Shown one piece after another: positions 51,502-60,783 of a DNA stretch of 64,000 bases. The notes beneath the pieces were generated by a model. It did not search any database. It was not told the DNA's origin and saw only the letters and a list, made by a program, of their open reading frames with translations. Every line of letters starts with the position of its first letter. The stretch's first letter is position 1. The translations under genes were made by a program, and so were the position numbers. This stretch comes from Pedobacter steynii (GTDB lineage: Bacteria > Bacteroidota > Bacteroidia > Sphingobacteriales > Sphingobacteriaceae), in the NCBI RefSeq assembly GCF_900103665.1, contig NZ_FNGY01000003.1:372001-436000 (forward strand), given 5' to 3'.

Positions 51502-54500
51502 ATGAAATTTTTCACTGAATCTTCATACAGGCCAAATGCCTGTATGGTTAAATTTCTGTGCGTTATGAAACTGATTATTGTTTTAATGACAACAGCGTTC
51601 CTCCAGATCGGTTTTGCTGCTGAGGCACAAAAAATTACTCTATCAGAAAAAAATGCCTCTTTGGTCAAGATATTTAAAGATATCAAGATACAAAGCAGTT
51701 ATGATTTTTTTGGAGATCTGGAACTGCTCCAAAAAGCCAAAACCGTAACCATAAATATCAGAGACGCAAGAATAGAGGATGTTTTAGCCATTTGCTTCGC
51801 TGATCAGAACTTAACCTATACCATTAATGATAAAATAGTCGTCTTCAAAGAAAAAAAAGCCGTTTCAAAAGACACCCGCTTTTTACCTCAGGACTCTCTG
51901 GTTTTCAAAGGGAAGGTAATAGATGAAAATGGCGTTCCAATGCTTGGTGCGACTGTGAGGGTAAAAGGCAGCAAAAAGGTTACAAAAACAGGAAACGATG
52001 GTAATTTTTCTATCATGGCTTACAAAAAAGGAGCCATTGAGATTTCATTTATTGGTTATGTTACAAAAGAAATCAGCCTTATTGGCTTGAATGCTGGAAA
52101 CAGTATTTCAGTCGCATTACAACCAGGTCAGAACCAGCTTGGGGAAGTAAACGTAGTGAGTACAGGCTACCAGGATATTCCTAAGGAAAGAGCTACAGGC
52201 TCCTTTGAAATCATAAGCAAAGAACAACTGCAACATAGTAATAGTCCAAACCTGGTTAAACGACTGGAAGGTATTACTGCAAGTATGGATTTTGGCAATC
52301 CACTAAGTGGCAATGCCAATCTTTCCAGTAATAACGTTAAGAGATCACCACTTATCACTTTAACCATCAGGGGTAAAAATACGCTCGTAGCACCAGGTGT
52401 TGGAGTTGACAGAAGCTCAAACAGTGGGCAGATTCTCGTTGTTGTTGATGGAATACCCTCGCCCTACACAATCGATGAAATCAATCCCGATGACGTAGAA
52501 AGCATCAATATTTTAAAGGATGCCGCTGCCGCTTCTATTTGGGGCTCAAGAGCATCAAACGGAGTAATTGTGATCAAAACAAAAAAGGGTAGCTATAACA
52601 AACCAGCTAATATTTCCTTCAACACCAATATAAACCTGACGGATAAAATCGACTTATTCTATAAAAAGTTTATGACTACTTCTGATTTTGTAGACGCACA
52701 AATCCAAAAGTACAATAATAAATATAGTAGACCTGTAGATGATCCTACAGATCTTTTTCAACCACAACCCTTTCTTTCTCCGGTGGAAGAGATTATCAAT
52801 GATCAACGCCTAGGCAAGCTAACAGATGACCAAGCAAAAGCAAAGTTGGACTATTTACGTGATAAAGATGTTCGAAACGATCTTGATAAATATTTCCTTC
52901 GCAAAACCGTTGTTCAAAACTATTCTCTGTCAATTGATGGCGGATCAGAAAAATATGCTTATCGTTTGTCCGGCGGATTTACCAACACCAGAAACAATAC
53001 TGTTCCCAGCAGTGGTGAAAGATATAATTTGAATTACAGTACATCTGTTAAACCCCTTAAAAAATTGTCAATTGAGGCAATTTTAGCCTATAATGATTCT
53101 AAAACCATGGATCAGGCCGGAGGAAACAGACTGGTTGGCAGTAGCCTTAATACAGGATTTAACCCCTATGCAGAGCTGGCAGATGCTCAGGGAAATCCTC
53201 TGGTGGTTCCACGTACCTACAGACCGAAATATCTTCAACTTTTGGCGAATCGTTATGGCGATAAAATCCTTGATATGAGTTTTAAACCTTTGGAAGATAT
53301 GAATTATGGCTATTCCAAAAACACAAGTAAGAACATTAACATTAATCTAAACGCGAATTACAATATAAATTCAATTTTTACGGCAAGACTCACTTATGGA
53401 TATAGTTACGGACAAAATGAACAAATAGAGTTAAGGGGTGTCAATTCTTATTATACACGTGAAATAATCAACATTTTCACGACTAGAGAAGACTATAGAG
53501 ACCCCTTTACAACTGCCGTGACTCCCTTGAAAAAATTAATTCCATTAGGTGGTATTTATACTCCTGCAAGAACGAGATATAACATTCAAAGTTTGAGAGG
53601 GCAACTGGATGCAAATAAAACATGGAATGAGAAACATCAGTTAAATGCCTTCGCAGCTATAGATATCAATCAATATTATGAAAACAGCTACTTACAACAA
53701 TTCTATGGATATGATGAAAAAACACTAAAGGTCAATAACAGTTTACCATTTGGCATAGAGTTTAGACGCTTAATCAACGATCAGATCACTGGACTTTCCA
53801 GCGGATTTCTCCCTTTTACACCAGCGGGTATTAGTGACTTTAAAACCCGTGCACTGAGTTTTTCTTCAAATGCAGCTTATACCTACGACCGACGATATAC
53901 CATTTCAGCGAGTATTCGAAAAGACTTAAATAGTACCTCAGGACCATCAACGAATAAGGGGGCTAAACCGTATACCTCATATGGGGTACTCTGGAGTATT
54001 AATAATGAAAAATTTTATGGATTAACATGGTTACCATTATTACAATTCCGGGCCACCTTTGGCTCTAACGGTAACATCAACGCTCTAAATACCTACAGAC
54101 CGATCATCACGAGAATAGCAGCTCCTACTTTTGGTGGTAACCTATTGCCTTATGCAACAACATCTTTTGTATCCAATTCAGAATTACGTCCGGAAAAATC
54201 AAGGATGTTCAATACAGGATTGAACTTTGGATTAAAAAACAACAGGCTTTCCGGAAGTGTGGAGTATTTTGTTAGAAATACTAAAGATTTAATTAAGGAA
54301 GGTGTACTCGATCCAACTACAGGCTTCAGCTCAGCCAATTACAATTCGGCTAATTTACGTTCCTGGGGAACTGATGTCATCTTAAATTCAATCAATCTCC
54401 AAAGAGGAAAATTTAGCTGGACCAGTCATCTGAATTTCAGCTACAACCGTGTTAAAATATTAAAACTACTTTCTGGAAATGTGAAAGGAACAGTTCTCCA

Positions 54501-55203
54501 ACTTCTAGGTTTTGATAACGTTGAAGGTTATGAACTTAATCGGATAGCAGCCTATCGCTGGGCAGGACTGGACCCTCAAACAGGGGATCCAAGAGGTTAT
54601 GATGCTGACGGAAATATATTAAGAGTTACCGAAACTGAAGCACCGAGCTCTCCTAATTACTTTAATATAGCAAAAATACAGTCGGCCCCTATAAGCACAC
54701 TCCGCTATTTTGGTTCTGGAGTTCCAGTATATTACGGAGCTTTTCGTAATACCTTTAGTTACGGAAACTTCTCGCTGACTGCTGCATTCCAATATAAACT
54801 GGGTTATTATTTTAGAAAGACTACTTCTGATGCGATACGTTATAGTACACTATTCTCGGACAATACTCTAGGAGCTGCAGAATATGCCGACAGGTGGAAA
54901 AATCCAGGAGATGAAACCAGAACAAACGTGCCTTCTTTAACTTTCCCCGCAAGTCTTGAAAGAGATGAATTCTACCGCCTTTCTGAAATCAATGTATTAA
55001 AAGGAGATCATATTCGCTTTCAGGAAATCAACTTGTCCTATGCTTTCAGAAAAACTAATTTTTTCATCAAGAATCCCAGGATTTATGCCAATGTCAACAA
55101 TCTTGGAATTGTATGGAGAGCGAACAAAGCAGGAATTGATCCGGATATAAATGACTATCCAATGCCCCGTACTTATGGCCTTGGTTTAAGCGCTAATTTC
55201 TAA
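51502..55203 (+). CDS. SusC-type TonB-dependent outer-membrane transporter with STN signalling domain
   Basis: A 1233-aa outer-membrane protein. After the signal peptide (about 1-42, ending AEAQ) comes a secretin/TonB N-terminal (STN) domain (about 43-118), typical of transducers that act through FecR. A CarboxypepD_reg-like domain follows (132-205: FKGKVIDENGVPMLGATVRVKGS). Next are the plug (about 230-350, VVVDGIPSPY and the SIWGSRASNGVIVIKTKKG motif) and the barrel, ending in YGLGLSANF. It imports a substrate, probably an oligosaccharide or peptide, captured by the SusD partner. It has an alternative ATG within the first 22 residues, but the longest start is kept. Confidence 0.94.
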   Translation: MKFFTESSYRPNACMVKFLCVMKLIIVLMTTAFLQIGFAAEAQKITLSEKNASLVKIFKDIKIQSSYDFFGDLELLQKAKTVTINIRDARIEDVLAICFADQNLTYTINDKIVVFKEKKAVSKDTRFLPQDSLVFKGKVIDENGVPMLGATVRVKGSKKVTKTGNDGNFSIMAYKKGAIEISFIGYVTKEISLIGLNAGNSISVALQPGQNQLGEVNVVSTGYQDIPKERATGSFEIISKEQLQHSNSPNLVKRLEGITASMDFGNPLSGNANLSSNNVKRSPLITLTIRGKNTLVAPGVGVDRSSNSGQILVVVDGIPSPYTIDEINPDDVESINILKDAAAASIWGSRASNGVIVIKTKKGSYNKPANISFNTNINLTDKIDLFYKKFMTTSDFVDAQIQKYNNKYSRPVDDPTDLFQPQPFLSPVEEIINDQRLGKLTDDQAKAKLDYLRDKDVRNDLDKYFLRKTVVQNYSLSIDGGSEKYAYRLSGGFTNTRNNTVPSSGERYNLNYSTSVKPLKKLSIEAILAYNDSKTMDQAGGNRLVGSSLNTGFNPYAELADAQGNPLVVPRTYRPKYLQLLANRYGDKILDMSFKPLEDMNYGYSKNTSKNININLNANYNINSIFTARLTYGYSYGQNEQIELRGVNSYYTREIINIFTTREDYRDPFTTAVTPLKKLIPLGGIYTPARTRYNIQSLRGQLDANKTWNEKHQLNAFAAIDINQYYENSYLQQFYGYDEKTLKVNNSLPFGIEFRRLINDQITGLSSGFLPFTPAGISDFKTRALSFSSNAAYTYDRRYTISASIRKDLNSTSGPSTNKGAKPYTSYGVLWSINNEKFYGLTWLPLLQFRATFGSNGNINALNTYRPIITRIAAPTFGGNLLPYATTSFVSNSELRPEKSRMFNTGLNFGLKNNRLSGSVEYFVRNTKDLIKEGVLDPTTGFSSANYNSANLRSWGTDVILNSINLQRGKFSWTSHLNFSYNRVKILKLLSGNVKGTVLQLLGFDNVEGYELNRIAAYRWAGLDPQTGDPRGYDADGNILRVTETEAPSSPNYFNIAKIQSAPISTLRYFGSGVPVYYGAFRNTFSYGNFSLTAAFQYKLGYYFRKTTSDAIRYSTLFSDNTLGAAEYADRWKNPGDETRTNVPSLTFPASLERDEFYRLSEINVLKGDHIRFQEINLSYAFRKTNFFIKNPRIYANVNNLGIVWRANKAGIDPDINDYPMPRTYGLGLSANF

Positions 55204-55213
55204 TCGAAAGAAA

Positions 55214-56635
55214 ATGAGAATTATTAAAATATTAATACTGGTATTCATGCTTAGCATGTTACTCACATCCTGTCAAAAGTTTGTCGATATCAAAAAATCA
55301 AGTGATCAAGCTTTTATGACTACTGCTGAAGATTGCCAATTGTTATTGGACAATTATTCTGTGATGAATACAGGTTACCCTGTTGATGCAGAAATATCAT
55401 CAGATAATTACTATACCATTGGTGAAAGCTATAAACAAGATGTCCTACCGGTAATTACTTCTGAAGAATTGGCCCTTCATACCTGGCAATCAAATGCCAT
55501 CCGTGCTAAAGCAGATGCAAACTGGCAAGGTCCTTATTCTATAGTCTACAATGCGAACCTTGTATTAGAAACTGTTGAAAAGATCAAATCAGGGACAGAG
55601 GATCCTGTAAAAATCAATACAGTTAAAGGGGCAGCTTTATTTTACCGTGCTTACGCCTTATGGTCCGTAGCACAAATGTATGCCAAGCCCTATACTGCCG
55701 CTACTGCTGCTCAAGATGCAGGTATTCCGATACGCTTAACGTCGGATATAAATGAAAAATCATCACGCGGCACAGTTCAGGATACCTATAACAGGATTGT
55801 CTCTGATTTATCAGAAGCGGCAAATCTGTTACCGGCGACTTCAAGTATTGCTACAAGGCCGAATAAAGCGGCAGCCTATGCCATGCTGGCCAGGACATAT
55901 CTTTCGATGGAAGATTATCCAAACGCATTAGTTAATTCCAATGCAGCTATACAAATTAAAGGCGAACTCCTGGATTACAATAGCAGTGTAGTAAATAAAA
56001 TCACAAATACGCCATTTGTACGTTACAATAAAGAGGTCATATTTCACTGTGTCACTTTCAGAGCATCAATCTTAAACCCAGGAGTTGCTTCTACAAATAC
56101 GGCTAAAATAGATCCGGCACTTGTTGCATCGTATGCTCCAAATGACATCAGAAGTAAAATTTTTGTAAAAGCCAATTCAGATGCACATGCGGGATCATAT
56201 CGTTTCACCGGGAACTATGAGCAGGCAGCAACTGCTGTTCTGTTTACCGGACTTGCAGTTGATGAAATGTACCTCACCCGTGCAGAGTGTTACGCAAGAA
56301 CAGGTGACAAAGACAAAGCGATGTTGGATCTGAATAAGCTACTGGAAAATCGGTGGACAACCGGAACCTATACTTACCAAAGTGCAACAACATCAGATGA
56401 AGCACTCACGAAAATATTGGAAGAGAGAAGGAAGGAATTGCTCATGCGTGGTTTACGCTGGTCAGATCTGAGAAGACTAAATAAAGACAATTCCCGTAAA
56501 AAAGACCTCAGCAGAACTCTTACTATAAACGGTGTAACATCTACTTATTCATTACCGGCCAATGATCTAAGATATGTACTTCTTATACCACAAAATGTAA
56601 TCGACAACAGTAACATCGTACAAAATCCAAGATAA
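55214..56635 (+). CDS. SusD/RagB-type substrate-binding lipoprotein
   Basis: A 473-aa surface lipoprotein. Lipobox Cys20 (MLLTSC). The tetratricopeptide-type helical scaffold is visible (RGTVQDTYNRIVSDLSEAANLLP, NKAAAYAMLARTYLSMEDYPNAL) and the C-terminal family block FTGLAVDEMYLTRAECYAR followed by ILEERRKELLMRGLRWSDLRRLN is intact. It starts 10 bp after susC, so both make one complex on the outer membrane. The substrate is unknown. Confidence 0.94.
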   Translation: MRIIKILILVFMLSMLLTSCQKFVDIKKSSDQAFMTTAEDCQLLLDNYSVMNTGYPVDAEISSDNYYTIGESYKQDVLPVITSEELALHTWQSNAIRAKADANWQGPYSIVYNANLVLETVEKIKSGTEDPVKINTVKGAALFYRAYALWSVAQMYAKPYTAATAAQDAGIPIRLTSDINEKSSRGTVQDTYNRIVSDLSEAANLLPATSSIATRPNKAAAYAMLARTYLSMEDYPNALVNSNAAIQIKGELLDYNSSVVNKITNTPFVRYNKEVIFHCVTFRASILNPGVASTNTAKIDPALVASYAPNDIRSKIFVKANSDAHAGSYRFTGNYEQAATAVLFTGLAVDEMYLTRAECYARTGDKDKAMLDLNKLLENRWTTGTYTYQSATTSDEALTKILEERRKELLMRGLRWSDLRRLNKDNSRKKDLSRTLTINGVTSTYSLPANDLRYVLLIPQNVIDNSNIVQNPR

Positions 56636-56658
56636 AAACTCAAAATCAAGATACGACT

Positions 56659-56695
56659 TACCTCTCCTGATCTCTGACAGGATACAGGAGAGGTA
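56659..56695 (+). terminator. Hairpin after susD
   Basis: TACCTCTCCTG and CAGGAGAGGTA pair perfectly over 11 bp across a 15-nt loop, with TTTAG following. The T-run is short, so it may reduce rather than stop read-through to the next gene. Confidence 0.6.
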
Positions 56696-56719
56696 TTTAG
56701 AACTTTTTGTATAAAACTC

Positions 56720-57532
56720 ATGAAAATACTTTTTTTCTCCACCATCCTGTTACTCATTCTAATAACGAACGGTATTCAGGCACAAGATAGTGTCACATTC
56801 GATGATGAAAAACCGCTATTCAAATTTCAGGATGAGCAACTGGCAAATCCAAACAAACTATTACGATATGCAGCACTCACCGGATACCGTGAAGGCGTAG
56901 CTCCGGTTAGAGGACAATTCAATGTGAATTTCAAAGGATATAATGATGAAAAGACAGAAACTCGCAGAATTTACATGTATAATCTATCTATTCAAGACAT
57001 GCTTACTCATGGATTAGTCAAACCCAATCAGGTATTTCTCGAGGTAAAGGATCCTTCGAAGTACAGATATGACCCCAAACAGGGAACAGAGACGGAATGG
57101 CTACGCAAAAATGGCTATTGCTACGAACTGCTTTTACCTCTCGGTGTATTAAAAGGCATGCACACGCTCGATAATGAAATTCGAAAAATTTTTAATGTTA
57201 CTTCCGGCTGGGAAAAACGTAAGGTTAAAACCTGGATTTTGGTGCGGACTTCTTCGACTGAAAAATTCAAATCTTCGGGGGGAGATCCTTTTATAGATCA
57301 AGTAAAAGGTACCTATCGCAATGTAAATATAGGCATAATTGGAGTTAATAGCCCTGTTCCATTTTTGGATGAAACAGGCTACAAAAAGGCGGCAAATATC
57401 GATCTGGGTATTGATATCAGTACAGTAACGGATGTTACAATACTGCGTAAGGCATTGCAAAAATATGATCTGGATGTAAAAGAAGAAATCCGAGAAAAAT
57501 CAATGTTCGTCATCACTGAAAACAAGAAATAA
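56720..57532 (+). CDS. DUF3738-like exported protein (no thioredoxin domain)
   Basis: A 270-aa protein with signal peptide MKILFFSTILLLILITNGIQAQ. It parallels the C-terminal part of the next gene: PLFKFQDEQLANPNKLLRYAALTGY, VKDPSKYRYDPKQG, GWEKRKVKTWILVRTSS and PFLDETGYKKAANIDLGIDIS. This C-terminal part looks like DUF3738, in which a TGL/TGY motif is typical. The function of that domain is unknown. Its TAA overlaps the ATG of the next gene (TAATG), so the two are coupled. Confidence 0.78.
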   Translation: MKILFFSTILLLILITNGIQAQDSVTFDDEKPLFKFQDEQLANPNKLLRYAALTGYREGVAPVRGQFNVNFKGYNDEKTETRRIYMYNLSIQDMLTHGLVKPNQVFLEVKDPSKYRYDPKQGTETEWLRKNGYCYELLLPLGVLKGMHTLDNEIRKIFNVTSGWEKRKVKTWILVRTSSTEKFKSSGGDPFIDQVKGTYRNVNIGIIGVNSPVPFLDETGYKKAANIDLGIDISTVTDVTILRKALQKYDLDVKEEIREKSMFVITENKK

Positions 57533-58965
57533 TGAGAAAAATTCACATCATATACCTAATTATCTTTTTTTTAACCGGCCATTTGTGTGCACAGGAAAAT
57601 AAGACCCTAAATGTATCAGGAAAAGCGAAATTGATTCCAAATCTTCCTGCTTTAACGATTGGAAATCAATTGCCTGATTTTGAAATTCCAATAATTATTC
57701 ATGGAACTAAACGTAGCACCAAAAGCTCAGAATTCAAGAATCAGCTTTTAATCATAGACTTCTGGTCTATCTACTGTAGTGGTTGTGTGGCTGGTTTACC
57801 AAAAATGGATTTACTCCAAAAAGAATTTGGCAATAAAATTAAAATTCTACCGGTAACGTATGAGTCAGAAACTCTCGTTTCCAATTTTTGGAAAAAAAAT
57901 AGAAACACGAAAAATTTAAGCTTGCCTACTGTTGTAGAGGATAAAATCTTTGTTTCCTATTTCAGACATCTCACTATTCCACACGAAGTTTGGGTGTATA
58001 AAGGAAAGGTAATTGCGGTTACTACAGATCAATATGTCAATCAGACAAATATTCAAAAAGTATTAAATGGGGAATCTATAAACTGGCCGGAAAAAAATGA
58101 TTTTTATTCCTTTGACGGAAGTAAAGAACCACTTTTCAAATTGGATCAAGCTCAGGCATCTCCTTCTTCAGTTATCCGGTATACCGCGATAAGTGGCTAT
58201 AAAGAGCATGTCAATTCAGAAGGCTTAACCGGAGGCTCTGGAACTGTGCGAGATAAAACAGGAAATACGATCCGAACATTCTTTCTAAACCAATCTATTT
58301 TTAGTTCCTATGATATAAACTGGAGGAATCTGATCGATCCTTCCACGTTAATCAGGCCGAGCAAATCCATAACCCCCAATCAGATCTTATGGGAAGTGAA
58401 GGATCCTTCCAGATATAAATATGATTCCAAGATGAGTTATCAGGCAGAATGGGTCCGAGCGAATGGAATTTGTTTTGAATCTCTCAGTCCGGATACTGGA
58501 CAAACCATTTCAGACATTTCAAAATCTATCATAGATGGACTGAACTCACTTTTAGGACTGAATGTACGCTGGGAGAAAAGAAAAGAAAAAGTATTTATTC
58601 TGATACGTACTAGCAACAAGGACAAATTAGAAAGCAAAACTACATTAACCGACAACAAGGATCAGCTGACGATAAAAGGCACTATCAGGCATTTTCGCGC
58701 TGTTCCGCTATCAACCTTGATATATCAACTTAATCAACAAACACAAAATCCATACATTTTCGATGAAAGCGCTTACACCGGAAAAGTTGATATGGACCTT
58801 GATATTGACTCCTGGACTAACATTAGCTCTATAAAAAAAGCGCTACAAGCCTATGACCTTGACTTAAAAGAAGAACAACGCCTTGTTGACAAATTTGTAT
58901 TTACAGAAATAGATGGAGGCTTGTTAAAAGAAGAAAAACAAACTATAAAACAAACCATAAATTAA
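57532..58965 (+). CDS. TlpA-like redoxin fused to a DUF3738-like domain
   Basis: A 477-aa exported protein: signal peptide to about residue 20 (HLCAQ), a thioredoxin-fold domain (about 40-185) with the CxxC motif C82-S-G-C85 in DFWSIYCSGC, and a C-terminal DUF3738-like part (from about 200, SVIRYTAISGY to the end). It probably reduces or exchanges disulfides in the periplasm, coupled to the TonB uptake system. It has a paralogue lacking the redoxin directly upstream. The last 20 residues are Lys/Glu-rich. Confidence 0.85.
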   Translation: MRKIHIIYLIIFFLTGHLCAQENKTLNVSGKAKLIPNLPALTIGNQLPDFEIPIIIHGTKRSTKSSEFKNQLLIIDFWSIYCSGCVAGLPKMDLLQKEFGNKIKILPVTYESETLVSNFWKKNRNTKNLSLPTVVEDKIFVSYFRHLTIPHEVWVYKGKVIAVTTDQYVNQTNIQKVLNGESINWPEKNDFYSFDGSKEPLFKLDQAQASPSSVIRYTAISGYKEHVNSEGLTGGSGTVRDKTGNTIRTFFLNQSIFSSYDINWRNLIDPSTLIRPSKSITPNQILWEVKDPSRYKYDSKMSYQAEWVRANGICFESLSPDTGQTISDISKSIIDGLNSLLGLNVRWEKRKEKVFILIRTSNKDKLESKTTLTDNKDQLTIKGTIRHFRAVPLSTLIYQLNQQTQNPYIFDESAYTGKVDMDLDIDSWTNISSIKKALQAYDLDLKEEQRLVDKFVFTEIDGGLLKEEKQTIKQTIN

Positions 58966-58973
58966 AACAAATT

Positions 58974-60140
58974 ATGAAAAAAGTACAAATAGCCCTACTG
59001 GGATTACTATTCGTAACCGCAACCAGCTGTAAAAAAACGGAAAAAGTTGAAGTGGAACAACCCAAAGAAATCATAGTAACAACTATTGCCGGAGCTGGTA
59101 ATCCAGGCTTTAAGGATGGAACGTCCAGAAACACGTCGTTTAATTACCCCCAAAAAGTAGTCACCGATGCTGCTGGGAATATCTATGTCGCTGATCAAAA
59201 GAACAATCGGATCAGAAAAATCACTCCTGAAGGTGTCGTGACAACTATTGCCGGAGATGGTAATCAGGGAAATACAAATGGTCAGGGAACTGCAGCACAA
59301 TTTAAGCAACCCATTGGAATAACTATAGATGGAAGTGGTAATTTATATGTCGCGGATGCAGGTAACAATAGCATTAGAAAAATCACAGCTTCCGGAATGG
59401 TTAGCACACTAGCCGGCGGGGCTGGTGGAGGTTTTGCTGATGGTACTGGAAGTGCAGCGAAATTTAACTATCCGTTTGATATTACATTAGATGCATCCAA
59501 TAATCTATTGGTTTCAGATTTAGCAAACAATAGGCTCAGGAAAGTTACTCCAGAAGGAGTAGTGACCACCTTTGCAGGAACCGGTGGGAGCAATATTGTC
59601 AATGGACCAATTGCAACAGCGACAATGTACAATGCAGCTTCGACAGTCATTGATCCGACATCAGGAAATATTTATGTTGCACAGGACTGTTTTATAAGAA
59701 AAATCACCCCAGATGGAATTGTTAGTGTATTAGCTGGAAATACCAGTCCGCAACTTGGTTTTGGATATATTGATGGCCCCGGTCTTATAGCCAAGTTTTT
59801 TTACATCTATTCACTTACTATTGACAAGAAAGGAAACATCTACGCCGCAGATACAGATAACCATCTAATTCGCAAGATCACTCCCGATGGATTTGTAAGT
59901 ACCTATGCGGGAAAACAATATCCTAATGTTGGAACGCCATTTCCTGCACCACACCTGGATGGTCCGGCCAAGACTGCACTATTTGCAAGACCAACAGGCG
60001 TCACATTTGATAAAGATGGAAACCTTATTGTTTCAGAACAAGATGGCAATTGCATCAGAAAAATCATTGAAGTACCAATCCCGGATTCTCCGGAAGAATT
60101 TGCCCGCAAGAACTGGAACAAGCCACAAGGTTGGAAATAA
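58974..60140 (+). CDS. NHL-repeat lipoprotein
   Basis: A 388-aa lipoprotein (lipobox Cys19, TATSC). From about residue 35 it holds NHL beta-propeller repeats, each with a GNIYVADxxNNRIRKITPEGxVTTIAG-like pattern (DAAGNIYVADQKNNRI, GSGNLYVADAGNNSI, DASNNLLVSDLANNRL, KKGNIYAADTDNHLI and so on). NHL propellers bind peptides, sugars or nucleic acids; here an extracellular binding or hydrolytic role is likely. It is 8 bp after the redoxin gene, in the SusC/D operon. C-terminal tail is Lys/Trp-rich (NWNKPQGWK). Confidence 0.9.
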   Translation: MKKVQIALLGLLFVTATSCKKTEKVEVEQPKEIIVTTIAGAGNPGFKDGTSRNTSFNYPQKVVTDAAGNIYVADQKNNRIRKITPEGVVTTIAGDGNQGNTNGQGTAAQFKQPIGITIDGSGNLYVADAGNNSIRKITASGMVSTLAGGAGGGFADGTGSAAKFNYPFDITLDASNNLLVSDLANNRLRKVTPEGVVTTFAGTGGSNIVNGPIATATMYNAASTVIDPTSGNIYVAQDCFIRKITPDGIVSVLAGNTSPQLGFGYIDGPGLIAKFFYIYSLTIDKKGNIYAADTDNHLIRKITPDGFVSTYAGKQYPNVGTPFPAPHLDGPAKTALFARPTGVTFDKDGNLIVSEQDGNCIRKIIEVPIPDSPEEFARKNWNKPQGWK

Positions 60141-60181
60141 GGCACTACAAAACTATTTTAAATCCTATACCAAATAAAAAA

Positions 60182-60724
60182 ATGAAAAAAATATTACTAG
60201 CAATAGCCTTGTTTACAGCCGCCTCCATGACTGTAATGGCACAGAATAAGAATAACAAGTCATTCTCTGATTCCACTTCAAATAAAATGATAAGCAAATT
60301 CAAAATCTCAATTGGTCTTGATGAAGGTATTCCGGTTGGACATATCTCAAAATATTCCTCTTTTGTTATGGGAGCGTCAGTTCAGGGAGAATATCTCCCA
60401 TTAAAGGAGCTTGGCATTACTTTAAGTGCTAACTATGTCTATTACCTTGGTAAAGACGGTGAAGATGGCTTATCCATGCTTCCTGTTATGGGAGGAGTTA
60501 ATTTTTACATTACACCCAAGGTCTTTCTTTCCGGACAAGTAGGAGCAGCATGGTATATCAATAAGGGCAGTGAAAAGGATACTTACTTCACCTATGCACA
60601 AGGCATTGGTTTTATGGCTTCGAAACGCATCAGTCTTTTGGCTAAATACGAAGGAATAAATGTTGGCACCTCCAGGACCTACTCTTTTGCCGGTCTTCGG
60701 GTAGCCTATAATTTTTATAAATAG
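60182..60724 (+). CDS. Outer-membrane beta-barrel protein (small)
   Basis: A 180-aa protein starting at ATG 60182 (MKKILLAIALFTAASMTVMAQ signal peptide); a longer frame from 60131 lacks a signal start. The mature part has amphipathic strands (GITLSANYVYYLG, GGVNFYITPKVFLSGQVGAAWYI) and ends in RVAYNFYK, as expected of an 8-stranded barrel. It lies 41 bp behind the NHL gene. Function unknown. Confidence 0.8.
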   Translation: MKKILLAIALFTAASMTVMAQNKNNKSFSDSTSNKMISKFKISIGLDEGIPVGHISKYSSFVMGASVQGEYLPLKELGITLSANYVYYLGKDGEDGLSMLPVMGGVNFYITPKVFLSGQVGAAWYINKGSEKDTYFTYAQGIGFMASKRISLLAKYEGINVGTSRTYSFAGLRVAYNFYK

Positions 60725-60783
60725 AAAATAACACTTAAATACGCTCTCAACAACCATGGGGTTTGCAGATGCCAACTGCCCCC

